This document shows, piece after piece, positions 42,730 to 51,136 of a DNA stretch of 64,000 nt (position 1 is its first letter; each line of letters starts with the position of its first letter). Both the position numbers and the translations under genes were made by a program. The DNA lies in NCBI GenBank assembly GCA_023391335.1, contig JAEWBG010000038.1, forward strand, positions 1 through 64,000, written 5' to 3'. The notes under the pieces were generated by a model. The model did not search any database and was not told the DNA's origin. It was given only the letters and a program-made list of their open reading frames with translations. The DNA is from Pseudomonadota bacterium (lineage in GTDB: Bacteria; Pseudomonadota; Gammaproteobacteria; Steroidobacterales; Steroidobacteraceae).

Positions 42730-43947
42730 ATGGCCAAAATCACCGATAGCGAACGTCGCGCGCCAGGTCCGATTGCAAAGATCGGGCTGGTTCTTCCGGG
42801 CGGTGGAGCTCGGGCTGCGTATCAAGTGGGCGTGCTGCGCGCGGTGGCCGATCTGATCCCGCCGCGGTCGCCAAATCCGTTTCCCGTGATTACCGGCACC
42901 TCGGCCGGAGCCGTGAATGCAACGGCAATCGCCGTGTACGCAGATCGATACCGAGTCGCAGTCGGAAAACTCGAACGCGTTTGGCGCGACTTCCAAGTGG
43001 GGCACGTGTTCAAAGCCGATACGCTCAGCATGCTTCGCTCCGGGCTGCACTGGCTCCTTGCGATGCTGTCGGCGGGCTGGCTGCTGCCTCCGCCGAAGTC
43101 CTTGTTCGATAACTCGCCCTTGCGCGCATTGCTGAAGAAGCAATTCGACTTCGCCAACATCGAACGTGCCATCCAGGCCGGACATCTGGACGCGATTGCG
43201 ATGTCCGCTGCCGGTTACGTGAACGCGCAATCGGTCTCGTTCTATCAATCTAAAGGCGGTTGCGACCCATGGTCGAGAATGCGCCGATGCGGCAGACCTA
43301 CGCAGCTCGATCTCGAGCATTTAATGGCGAGCGTCGCGGTCCCATTCCTGTTCCCGCCCGTCTTCATCGAGAATGAGTTCTACGGCGACGGCGCGATGCG
43401 AGAAGCCAATCCATTCAGTCCTGCGATTCACCTTGGTGCGCAGCGGCTGCTCGTCATCGGTACTCGTAACGAATCGCGACCACCACGCAATACGCCTCAT
43501 TCGCCGACCTTCGGGCAAATCTTCGGCTACATGCTGGACGCGTTGTTCAGCGACGGTCTCTACGCAGATCTTGAGCGGCTCACGCAGCTCAATGACATCG
43601 TGGAGCGAGCTGGACCGGTGAGCACGGAAGGCGTGCCGCTGCGTCGCATCGACATGTTGGTCATCCTGCCGAGCAAAGATCTTTCCGACATCGCGCGCCG
43701 ACACTTGAACTCATTGCCGCGAACGATTCGAGTGTTGCTGCGTACCATGGGTGCGCTGAACACGGGAGGAGGCCAGTTGATGAGCTATCTCATGTTCCAG
43801 GACACCTACACTCGCGAATTGATTGCGCTCGGATACGAAGATGCGATGAAGCGCTCGGACGATTTGCGAGCATTCTTGGCGGGACTCGCAGTGCCATCCA
43901 CGGGCGCGACCGGCACGTTGCGCAAACTGGTTGTCGAGCCGAATTAG
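42730..43947 (+). CDS. patatin-like phospholipase
   Basis: 405 aa. Ser-Asp dyad lipid acyl hydrolase. Oxyanion motif LPGGGARAAYQVGVLRA near the N-terminus, nucleophile elbow GTSAGAVNA and the catalytic Asp in YGDGAMRE. The C-terminal half is uncommon but intact. Could hydrolyse phospholipids or act in membrane turnover; no signal peptide is evident. It starts divergently from the peroxiredoxin. A degenerate octamer array follows its stop. Confidence 0.88.
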   Translation: MAKITDSERRAPGPIAKIGLVLPGGGARAAYQVGVLRAVADLIPPRSPNPFPVITGTSAGAVNATAIAVYADRYRVAVGKLERVWRDFQVGHVFKADTLSMLRSGLHWLLAMLSAGWLLPPPKSLFDNSPLRALLKKQFDFANIERAIQAGHLDAIAMSAAGYVNAQSVSFYQSKGGCDPWSRMRRCGRPTQLDLEHLMASVAVPFLFPPVFIENEFYGDGAMREANPFSPAIHLGAQRLLVIGTRNESRPPRNTPHSPTFGQIFGYMLDALFSDGLYADLERLTQLNDIVERAGPVSTEGVPLRRIDMLVILPSKDLSDIARRHLNSLPRTIRVLLRTMGALNTGGGQLMSYLMFQDTYTRELIALGYEDAMKRSDDLRAFLAGLAVPSTGATGTLRKLVVEPN

Positions 43948-43949
43948 TA

Positions 43950-43978
43950 TGAGGTGATGACGTGAGGGGGTGAAGGCG
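43950..43978. repeat. degenerate octamer array after the patatin gene
   Basis: TGA-starting units recur at 43955, 43963 and 43971, with consensus like TGAGGGGG, and a partial unit at 43950. This is the GGAAGTGA family seen at mpl and hemL, but degenerate. It fills half of the small gap before the convergent mgtE. Confidence 0.55.
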
Positions 43979-44005
43979 CGTGGCGCGGGAGCTCGATCGC
44001 GAACC

Positions 44006-45355
44006 TCAGGTCAGGAACCACGTGCCCAGGCCAAGCAACGAGGCGAAGCCAATGCAGTCGGTAAAGGTGGTGACGACCACGCTGCCCGCAATGGCGGGGT
44101 CGATCCCCATGCGTTTCAAGATTAGCGGCACACCCACTCCCACCAAGGCCGCTGCGAACATGTTCGTCATCAATGCGGCGAACACGATGGCCCCAATCGA
44201 CCACCGCCCGAACCAGAACCAACCGATTAGGCCCAGTAAGGTCGCCAAGACGACCCCGTTCAGCAAGCCCACTGCGACTTCGCGCAGGAGCAGCCAGCGC
44301 GCATTCGTCCTCTCGATCTGGCCGAGCGCCAAGCCGCGGATGATCAACACCAGCGTTTGACTACCGGCAATGCCACCCATGCTCGAGACGATGGGGAGCA
44401 GCACGGCCAGCGCGACGACCTTCTCGATCGTCGATTCGAACAGTCCGACCACGTTCGCGGCGAGCGTTGCGGTTGCCAGATTCACGATCAGCCATACCGC
44501 GCGGCGGCGCGCGCTGGAGCGCACGCTAGCGAACATGTCCTCTTCTTCATCGAGGCCGGCCATGCTCATGACCGAATGCTCCGCTTCGCCGCGGATCACG
44601 TCCACCACGTCGTCGATGGTGATGCGGCCCAAGAGTTTGCCGTCGCTGACCACGGCGGCCGACACGAGGTCGCGATCTTCGAAGAGTTTGGCGACTTCTC
44701 GAGCTGAGGTCTCGGGCGCGATGCTTTCTACGCTCGAATCCATGACTTCACCGACTGTCTTCTCGGGATCCTCAGTCAGGAGTCGGGAGATATCGATACC
44801 GCCCAGGAATTGATCGTGGCGGTTCACGACGAACAACTGGTCGGTTCGAGCGGGCAGTTCGCCACGCATGCGCAAGTAACGCATAACCACTTCGAGGGTG
44901 ACGTCGGGACGCACGGTCACGGCGTCGAGATTCATTAACCCGCCGGCGCTGTCTTCTTCGAACGCAAGCACGGCGGAGAGCCGCTCGCGATCTTGCGCGT
45001 CCATCGAATGCAGAACGCGTTCGTTGAGCGTCTCGGGCAAATCGCCGATGAGGTCCGCCAGATCGTCGAACTCCATGCCTTCGGTCGCAGCAATGAGTTC
45101 CTCGGCGTCCATGCCGCCGATCAACTCGGCGCGGACTTCTTCATTGAGCTCGATCAGTACGTCGCCTTCGAGTTCGGGATCGACGAACTCCCAAACGATT
45201 TCACGCTTTGCAGGCGGCAGCGATTCGATGAGCGAGGCGATTTCAGCGGGGTGCAACGAATTGATCATGCGCTGACCGTGGCGCATGGAGCCTTGCTCGA
45301 GCGCACCGCGCAGCGCTGCGAGTCGGCTTTTCGTTTGCTCTGCGACTTCGGTCAT
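44006..45355 (-). CDS. mgtE: magnesium transporter MgtE
   Basis: 449 aa. Mg2+-gated channel of the inner membrane. N-terminal helical MgtE_N superhelix, tandem CBS domains (about 135-255) that bind Mg2+, then five transmembrane helices from about 285. The pore signature with GSQTLVLIIRGLALGQI is intact, as is the C-terminal acidic/aromatic loop. I chose ATG 45355; the frame extends to a TTG at 45373. Last gene of the minus-strand run after rapZ, 227 bases away. Confidence 0.94.
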   Translation of the reverse strand: MTEVAEQTKSRLAALRGALEQGSMRHGQRMINSLHPAEIASLIESLPPAKREIVWEFVDPELEGDVLIELNEEVRAELIGGMDAEELIAATEGMEFDDLADLIGDLPETLNERVLHSMDAQDRERLSAVLAFEEDSAGGLMNLDAVTVRPDVTLEVVMRYLRMRGELPARTDQLFVVNRHDQFLGGIDISRLLTEDPEKTVGEVMDSSVESIAPETSAREVAKLFEDRDLVSAAVVSDGKLLGRITIDDVVDVIRGEAEHSVMSMAGLDEEEDMFASVRSSARRRAVWLIVNLATATLAANVVGLFESTIEKVVALAVLLPIVSSMGGIAGSQTLVLIIRGLALGQIERTNARWLLLREVAVGLLNGVVLATLLGLIGWFWFGRWSIGAIVFAALMTNMFAAALVGVGVPLILKRMGIDPAIAGSVVVTTFTDCIGFASLLGLGTWFLT

Positions 45356-45582
45356 TACAAGAGTCCGTTGCAATCGTCCTGGTTGGCGCTTGAGTACCGG
45401 GAAGGTTATCGACCAAGGATGAGTCGCGGAGTGCGGCGTGTCGAAATCTGCAAATGAGATTTTCGTCCGCGCTCGCCTGCGACGGCGCGCAGTGTAGCGG
45501 AAGAAGGTGGCAGATTCGTCTACGGAAATGCGATTTAAGCCGCTGACTAGTCGTGCCAGTGGCGATCGGATTTCGTCAGGGA

Positions 45583-46485
45583 CTACTCGTGTCGGCGGCG
45601 ATCGAATTTCGGCGGCGGTTCATGGGCGCGTCCGACGACCTGGTGACGCGTGTGAACGAGCGGAAATTGTGCGGAGAAATGTCGTGCGAGGCGTTCTACT
45701 AGATATACAGAACGGTGTTGGCCGCCGGTGCATCCAATGGCGATCGTCAGGTAACTGCGATTGGTTTTGAGCAGCTCAGGAATCCATTCCTCTAAGAACT
45801 TAGCGATGTCTGCGAACATCTTGTTCACGATCGGGTGCTGCTCGAGATATTCGGCCACTTCTGGATCGCGGCCGGTGAACCGCGCCAAGCCGGGTTCCCA
45901 ATAAGGGTTCGGCAGGCTTCGCACATCGAACACAAAGTCCGCATCGCCAGGCACGCCCTGCCGGTACGCGAACGATTCGAACAAAATCGACATGCGTCCT
46001 TGCACGCGATCGCCCACACGCTGGCGAATGAGTTCGCGCAGCTCGTGCACGCTGGTTCGCGTGGTGTCGAGGATGAGATCCGCAGCATCGGCAATGGGCT
46101 CGAGCAGTTCGCGCTCCTGCCGAATTGCTTCGGTCAGTCCCAGCCCATCGCGGCTCAGCGGGTGACGTCGCCGCGTCTCGCTATATCGCTTGAGCAGAGA
46201 TTCGTCGTCAGCCCGCAGAAACAGCACTTCGCAATGCACGCCGCTGCGCTTCAATTCATCGACCAGCTTCGGAACTGACGCGATCTCGGCTGGGCGATTA
46301 CGAGCATCGACACCGACAGCGGTGTAGCCGTAGATGGATTCGTGTGATCGAACGGTGTGAGAGATGAACATCGGCAACAACCCGGCCGGGATGTTGTCGA
46401 CGCAGTAATAGTCGAGGTCTTCGAGCATGTGCAAAGCCACGCTCTTCCCGGAACCCGATAACCCGCTCACGATCACGAGACGCAT
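45583..46485 (-). CDS. rapZ: RNase adapter protein RapZ
   Basis: 300 aa. In E. coli RapZ binds glucosamine-6-phosphate and the GlmZ/GlmY small RNAs and delivers GlmZ to RNase E. Walker A is GLSGSGKS (residues 8-15). DVDARNR-like VGVDARN and the C-terminal ACTGGQH region (AIGCTGGQHRSVYL) are canonical. The C-terminus ends in basic RRRHE. In most relatives ptsN (and hprK in some) lies between hpf and rapZ; here only 117 bases separate them. Confidence 0.95.
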   Translation of the reverse strand: MRLVIVSGLSGSGKSVALHMLEDLDYYCVDNIPAGLLPMFISHTVRSHESIYGYTAVGVDARNRPAEIASVPKLVDELKRSGVHCEVLFLRADDESLLKRYSETRRRHPLSRDGLGLTEAIRQERELLEPIADAADLILDTTRTSVHELRELIRQRVGDRVQGRMSILFESFAYRQGVPGDADFVFDVRSLPNPYWEPGLARFTGRDPEVAEYLEQHPIVNKMFADIAKFLEEWIPELLKTNRSYLTIAIGCTGGQHRSVYLVERLARHFSAQFPLVHTRHQVVGRAHEPPPKFDRRRHE

Positions 46486-46602
46486 AGCCGAAGGCTAGCA
46501 GGGCGGAGCTGGGGCCGGATAGGGCCAGCGCCCCACAATCAGGGATTCCGGTCTCCGCGAGCAGTGCGGGGCAGGACTGTCTCGCGGATGTCACAGACCC
46601 GC

Positions 46603-46923
46603 TTAGGAGGGACGGACCTTTTGTGCGTCCACCGCGTGATGATCCGAGAGCTTTTCTTTGTGCTTTTTGACGCGGCGATCGAGCTTGTCGGCGAGCGCGT
46701 CGATGGCAGCGTACATGTCCGGCTCGATGGCGTCGGCATAAATGGTGCCGCCGCTCAGGAAAACGGTTGCTTCAGCTTTGTGACGGAGTTTTTCGACGGT
46801 CAGGATGCAGTGAACGTCTATGACGCGATCGGAGTGCCTCACGATTCGATCTAACTTCTTTTCTACGTAGCCTTTGAGTGCGGTGGTGACATCGACATGG
46901 TGGCCCGAGACGTTCAGTTGCAT
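46603..46923 (-). CDS. hpf: ribosome hibernation promoting factor, short form
   Basis: 106 aa. Binds the 30S decoding region and dimerises or silences ribosomes in stationary phase. Matches the S30AE fold (QLNVSGHHVDVTTALKGYVEKKL, then the basic C-helix LDRRVKKHKEKL). Strong Shine-Dalgarno AGGAGG before the ATG. It is co-transcribed with rpoN on the minus strand; a heptad array lies between them. Confidence 0.94.
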   Translation of the reverse strand: MQLNVSGHHVDVTTALKGYVEKKLDRIVRHSDRVIDVHCILTVEKLRHKAEATVFLSGGTIYADAIEPDMYAAIDALADKLDRRVKKHKEKLSDHHAVDAQKVRPS

Positions 46924-46941
46924 GATGCCTCCTGTGTAGAA

Positions 46942-47022
46942 GCGGATGGCGGATGCGGATCGCGGGTAGTGCAGGCAAGCCTGTGTGGCAGTCTGACTAT
47001 CCGCTAGTCACCATCCAACTAT
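46942..47022. repeat. heptad array (GCGGATG/CTAGTCA) between rpoN and hpf
   Basis: Left arm 46942-46972 has 7-base units with GCGGATG consensus. Right arm 46994-47022 has CTATCCG and CTAGTCA units in the opposite sense. It occupies the whole rpoN-hpf spacer and combines the GCGGAT and ACTAGTC unit types also found together at 51.0 kb. Confidence 0.8.
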
Positions 47023-47025
47023 GTT

Positions 47026-48468
47026 TCATCTGACGGGAACCCTTTTGCGTTCGCTAGACGGAGGAATACCGAGTGCCTCACGGTATTTCGCCACGGTGCG
47101 CCGTGCGACCTGCACACCTTCCTGCGAGAGGATGTCTGCGATACGACTATCTGAAAATGGCTTGTCCGGCTCTTCCTGTGCCACCAGTTTGCGGATCTTG
47201 GCGCGAATGGCGGTGGAAGACATTTCCGTGCCGTCGCTAGCGGCGACGTGGCTGGAGAAGAAGTACCGGAATTCGAACACACCGCGATGGGTGTGCATGT
47301 ATTTATTGGTGGTGACGCGGGAGATCGTCGATTCGTGCATCTGCACGGCCTCCGCGACATCCTTGAGAATCATCGGCTGCATGTACTCGTCGCCGTTCTC
47401 AAGGAACGCGGACTGCCGCTGTACGATGCAGCGCGCGACCTTCAGCAACGTTTCGTTGCGGATTTCGAGACTGCGGATCAGCCAGCGCGCTTCCTGCAAT
47501 TGCGTCCTCAACATCGCGTGGTCGGGCGAGCGTCCGATGAGTCCGGCATAGCTCTGATTCACGCGTACGCGAGGTAGGCTCGCTGGATTAATCTCGACGG
47601 CCCAGCCGCGTTCGGTTCGGCGCACGAACACGTCGGGCACGATGTACTCGGCCGGTACGGAATGGACGCTCGAGCCCGGCCGAGGTTGGCAAGCACGAAC
47701 CAAGACGAGCGCGTGCTCCATTTCCTCTTCTGTGACTCGCAGCTGGCGCCGCAAGAGTGAGTATTGCTGTTCGGCAACCTGGTCCAGGAAATTGGCTGCG
47801 ATGGCCAGTGCAGTTTCGCGACCGGGCGTGTCTGGATCGAGCTGGCGCAGCTGCAGCTGAATGCATTCGCTGACCGACCGAGCGCCGACGCCGGCTGGAT
47901 CCATCGCCTGAACGTGCCGCAACACGCGCTCCACTTCTGGGACGGTCGCAACGATTTCAGGCTGCAAATTCTTCGCGATTTCTTCGAGCGGCTCGATAAC
48001 GTAGCCGTCGTCGTTGATGGCATCGATGATCGCTGCGCCGATTCGCATGTCCCGATCCGACAGTCGAGACATCTCTAGCTGCCAGCTGAGGTGCTCTTGC
48101 AGGGTCTCGCCGCCTGCGTCGGAGAAATCCTGCGAGTGCTCGTCGCCGGACCAGGGGGTTTCGGACGGGCCCGTAACCTGAGAGTCGCTCCAGTCCGGAT
48201 CGTCAATCAGATCGACTTCCTGCTCGCGGTCCGCGGTTGCGGTCTCTTCGGCAGTCGGTGCGGCATCGAGTTGCGGTTCGAGGGTATCGCCGGTCTCGAG
48301 GCTTCCAGCCTCGTCCTCGGCCTCCAGCATGACGTTGGTTTCAAGCGCTTCGCGAATCTGCGCTTGCAGTTCAAGCACTGGCAGCTGGAGCAGGCGGATC
48401 GCCTGTTGCAGCTGCGGCGTCATCGTTAGCTGCTGGCCAAGTTTTAGCTGCAGTGCAGGTTTGAGCAT
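47026..48468 (-). CDS. rpoN: RNA polymerase sigma-54 factor
   Basis: 480 aa. Recognises -24/-12 promoters and needs AAA+ activators. Region I is MLKPALQLKLGQQLTMTPQ, the Gln-rich activator-interacting segment. An acidic linker (EDEAGSLETGD and onward) follows, then the core-binding domain. The C-terminus has the HTH and the RpoN box (ARRTVAKYRE). I chose ATG 48468 because region I begins there. It is the middle of lptB-rpoN-hpf-rapZ. Confidence 0.96.
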   Translation of the reverse strand: MLKPALQLKLGQQLTMTPQLQQAIRLLQLPVLELQAQIREALETNVMLEAEDEAGSLETGDTLEPQLDAAPTAEETATADREQEVDLIDDPDWSDSQVTGPSETPWSGDEHSQDFSDAGGETLQEHLSWQLEMSRLSDRDMRIGAAIIDAINDDGYVIEPLEEIAKNLQPEIVATVPEVERVLRHVQAMDPAGVGARSVSECIQLQLRQLDPDTPGRETALAIAANFLDQVAEQQYSLLRRQLRVTEEEMEHALVLVRACQPRPGSSVHSVPAEYIVPDVFVRRTERGWAVEINPASLPRVRVNQSYAGLIGRSPDHAMLRTQLQEARWLIRSLEIRNETLLKVARCIVQRQSAFLENGDEYMQPMILKDVAEAVQMHESTISRVTTNKYMHTHRGVFEFRYFFSSHVAASDGTEMSSTAIRAKIRKLVAQEEPDKPFSDSRIADILSQEGVQVARRTVAKYREALGIPPSSERKRVPVR

Positions 48469-48556
48469 TCGTCTCGCAACTTGAGCGCCGGCATGAAGTG
48501 CGGCGCTGGTACATCCCAACTATCGAAGGTCGTCTCCGGTTGCCACGCCGGCGCGG

Positions 48557-49282
48557 CTAGAGACGGAATTCCTGGCCCAAGTACACCTCACGAACCTGCT
48601 GATTTGCAAGGATCTCATCCGCAGTTCCCGCCGCAATCACCGAGCCGCCGCTTACGATGTAGGCGCGCGAACAAATTCCTAATGTTTCTCGAACGTTATG
48701 GTCGGTGATGAGTACGCCGATATTGCGCGCGCTCAGGTGACGAATGATTCGTTGGATGTCCAAGACGGAGATCGGATCAACGCCGGCGAAGGGTTCGTCC
48801 AAGAGCATGAAGCGCGGTTCCGCAGCCAGCGCTCGTGCGATCTCCACGCGGCGTCGTTCCCCGCCTGAGAGGCTTTGCCCGATGCTGTTGCGGATATGGC
48901 CGATATGCAGTTCTTCCAAGAGACCTTCGAGGAGCTGTTTGCGACGTTCCGCGGACACATCGGTACGCGTTTCCAGGATCGCGCGGATGTTGTCTTCGAC
49001 GCTGAGCTTGCGGAACACCGAGGCCTCTTGGGGCAGGTAGCCCAGACCCAATTGGGCTCTTTTGTGGACCGGCAGTTTCGAAACGTCGTGTTGGTCAATG
49101 ACGATGCGGCCTGCGTCCATGGGCACGAGCCCAACGATCATATAAAACGCCGTGGTCTTGCCGGCGCCGTTGGGGCCCAACAGTCCGACCACTTCACCGC
49201 TTTCGACTTGAAGCGAGAGATCTTTGACGACTTGTCGGGCGCGAAATCGTTTTGCCAGCCCCTCGACGAGCAGGCGGCTCAT
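48557..49282 (-). CDS. lptB: LPS export ABC transporter ATP-binding protein
   Basis: 241 aa. Powers LptFG for LPS extraction from the inner membrane. Walker A GPNGAGKTT, signature LSGGERRRVEIARAL, Walker B FMLLDEPFAGVD, and the H-loop His in ITDHNV are canonical. The start overlaps the lptA stop by four bases. lptF/lptG are not in the window. Confidence 0.96.
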   Translation of the reverse strand: MSRLLVEGLAKRFRARQVVKDLSLQVESGEVVGLLGPNGAGKTTAFYMIVGLVPMDAGRIVIDQHDVSKLPVHKRAQLGLGYLPQEASVFRKLSVEDNIRAILETRTDVSAERRKQLLEGLLEELHIGHIRNSIGQSLSGGERRRVEIARALAAEPRFMLLDEPFAGVDPISVLDIQRIIRHLSARNIGVLITDHNVRETLGICSRAYIVSGGSVIAAGTADEILANQQVREVYLGQEFRL

Positions 49283-49947
49283 GAACCGATCTCGCTCGCG
49301 CCTGGCGCATGCGCGGCGGTGTCGGACGTGGTGGCGCCAGTACTGCCGCTCGACTTGGGACGCGGACGGATGATGCCCTTTACTCTGCCGGACGTATGAC
49401 CCTCAGAAGTCACTCGCACGCTTTCATCGCGCACGTTGTAGACAACAGTTCCCCCGGAGATTTCCTGATCGTGACCGTGCGTGAACCAGACGTCGTTCGA
49501 GAGGGTCACCAAGCCTGCTCTGAAATCGTAATCGATCACGCCGGCACGCCCGCGAACTTGCTTTTCGGCCGCAACGCCGCGTTGCTCGAAAGTCGCCGGC
49601 GATCCCTCGATCCTTGCGCTCGCAATCGTGCCGTTGCTAAACACCGCACTCGCGCGATTTGAGGTGAGATCCGCTTCCGCAGTTTGGATGTGCACGGCGC
49701 GATCGAACGTCCAGTGGCTTTGGTCCGAACGCGTGTCCGAGGCTGTTGCATGTTCCGATGCGATCGAATTCGGCCCTTGCTCGATGCGAACGTTCCCTTC
49801 GAGTTCCAACGTGTCAGAGCGGAAGCTGGCCGTCACGACATCCGCGCTGACCTGCAGATTGCCTTGCAGCACCAATGGTTGTGCAGCATGCGCCAACGAG
49901 CCGATGCCGCTCAGGACGAGGAACGCCATAACGTGTTCAGCGCGCAT
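49279..49947 (-). CDS. lptA: lipopolysaccharide transport periplasmic protein LptA
   Basis: 222 aa from ATG 49947. Periplasmic bridge protein with the OstA/LptA_N jellyroll (LVLQGNLQVSADVV, then LELEGNVRIEQGPNSI). A signal peptide (VMAFLVLSGIGSLAHAA) follows the start closely, which supports 49947 over an upstream ATG at 49992 that would overlap lptC by 56 bases. The C-terminal about 40 residues are low-complexity Ser/Thr/Pro, longer than E. coli LptA. Overlaps lptB and lptC. Confidence 0.92.
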   Translation of the reverse strand: MRAEHVMAFLVLSGIGSLAHAAQPLVLQGNLQVSADVVTASFRSDTLELEGNVRIEQGPNSIASEHATASDTRSDQSHWTFDRAVHIQTAEADLTSNRASAVFSNGTIASARIEGSPATFEQRGVAAEKQVRGRAGVIDYDFRAGLVTLSNDVWFTHGHDQEISGGTVVYNVRDESVRVTSEGHTSGRVKGIIRPRPKSSGSTGATTSDTAAHAPGASEIGS

Positions 49948-50494
49948 CGGGTTGGAGAGTTCCAGTGACGGTACGTGCGAGAAGCTTTTCATTCTTTAGA
50001 TCGGCGCGGAAGCTATTCGCGCGCATGGTATTGGAACCGAATTGGAAAGTGACAGGCGTGTTCACGCTGTAGGCGATTTGCTTTTCGGTGTCGAGTGCGA
50101 GCGCCTCGGTGCGCAGGCCCATCGAAACGTGTTGATCGAGCGGATGTAGTTCGACATCTCCCTGCAACTGCAGCACGCGCGAGTCGGCAGGCAGAGAGCC
50201 TTTGTCTGCCGTCAACGCCCACTCCTTGCCGGGCACCTGGAAGTAGTGTGCTCGCACATCACTCAGCAGGATGGTCCCCGAGGTGTTCTGTTGTTCAATG
50301 CGTGTGGCGGTCACTTGGATTCCAGGCGTGCCGTCAGGTTGCGTCTCGGTAATAACAGCGTCGCTCAGAAAGTACGCGGGCGGTCCTTGCGTATTCGCGT
50401 TGACGAGCGGTGCAGCACTGCGGTTCATGTATGCGCCGGAGCCGATGACGATTGCGGCAAGCAAAGCACTCAATGCGATCCAACGCCAATTCAC
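49937..50494 (-). CDS. lptC: LPS export periplasmic/membrane protein LptC
   Basis: 185 aa. Single N-terminal membrane helix (WIALSALLAAIVIGSGAYM), then a periplasmic beta-jellyroll that hands LPS from LptFG to LptA. I chose GTG 50494, two bases after the kdsC stop with GGGG before it; the longer open frame overlaps kdsC. DKGSL and LQGDVELH are typical LptC/LptA repeats. Confidence 0.9.
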   Translation of the reverse strand: MNWRWIALSALLAAIVIGSGAYMNRSAAPLVNANTQGPPAYFLSDAVITETQPDGTPGIQVTATRIEQQNTSGTILLSDVRAHYFQVPGKEWALTADKGSLPADSRVLQLQGDVELHPLDQHVSMGLRTEALALDTEKQIAYSVNTPVTFQFGSNTMRANSFRADLKNEKLLARTVTGTLQPDAR

Positions 50495-50496
50495 GT

Positions 50497-51000
50497 TTAC
50501 CCCAGGGCGCGGCGCCGGCCTTCGAGAATGAGATCGCACACTTCGCGCACTGCGCCTTGACCACCTGCAGCCTGCGTAATGAAGTGAGCCTGGGACTTTA
50601 CGCTCGGATGAGCATCCGCGACCGCGATTGCGAGCCGAGCGACTTCGAATAGCGGTAGATCAGGGCTGTCATCGCCGACGCATGCAACGGACTGAGGTCC
50701 GAGCGCCAGGATGTCGAGCAATTCGCGCAATGCGGCGAGTTTGTCGGCGACACCTTGACGGATCCAAGTCACGCCGAGTTCGCTCATACGCTTTTCGACC
50801 GCGCGCGAGTCACGGCCCGAAATCACGGCGACCTGTATGTTGGCGCGCAGAAGCTGCACGATGCCGGCGCCATCGCGCACGTGAAAGCATTTCATCTCTT
50901 CGCCGCGAGCGGTGAAGTAGAGGCGGCCGTCGGTCAGGACGCCATCGACATCGAACACCACTAGGCGGATGTCGTTTGCACGTTCGATGAGGGTATCCAT
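50497..51000 (-). CDS. kdsC: 3-deoxy-D-manno-octulosonate 8-phosphate phosphatase
   Basis: 167 aa. HAD-superfamily, makes KDO. Motif I DVDGVLTDG, motif II SGRDS, motif III Lys in VADKL, and motif IV GDDSPDL. I chose ATG 51000 because canonical KdsC starts here; the region before it is a heptad array and contains no Shine-Dalgarno in the 20 bases upstream. Fused with no kdsD; kdsD lies upstream. Confidence 0.95.
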   Translation of the reverse strand: MDTLIERANDIRLVVFDVDGVLTDGRLYFTARGEEMKCFHVRDGAGIVQLLRANIQVAVISGRDSRAVEKRMSELGVTWIRQGVADKLAALRELLDILALGPQSVACVGDDSPDLPLFEVARLAIAVADAHPSVKSQAHFITQAAGGQGAVREVCDLILEGRRRALG

Positions 51001-51006
51001 GAGAAG

Positions 51007-51125
51007 AGTGATTAGTGACTTGTGACTAGCGGATAGGCGGAGCAAGACCGGACGCAGGAACGGGGCCGCCTCGCTAAGGCCGGGCCGACGGCTGCTTCGC
51101 TATCAGCGATCCGCGATCCGCTATC
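51007..51125. repeat. heptad array in two arms between kdsD and kdsC
   Basis: Left arm 51007-51041 has five 7-base units (AGTGACT then GCGGAT types). Right arm 51098-51125 has four units (CGCTATC, CGCGATC) in the opposite sense. About 56 bases of other GC-rich sequence lie between. The left arm ends six bases from the kdsC start codon. Confidence 0.85.
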
Positions 51126-51136
51126 GAACGTATTCG

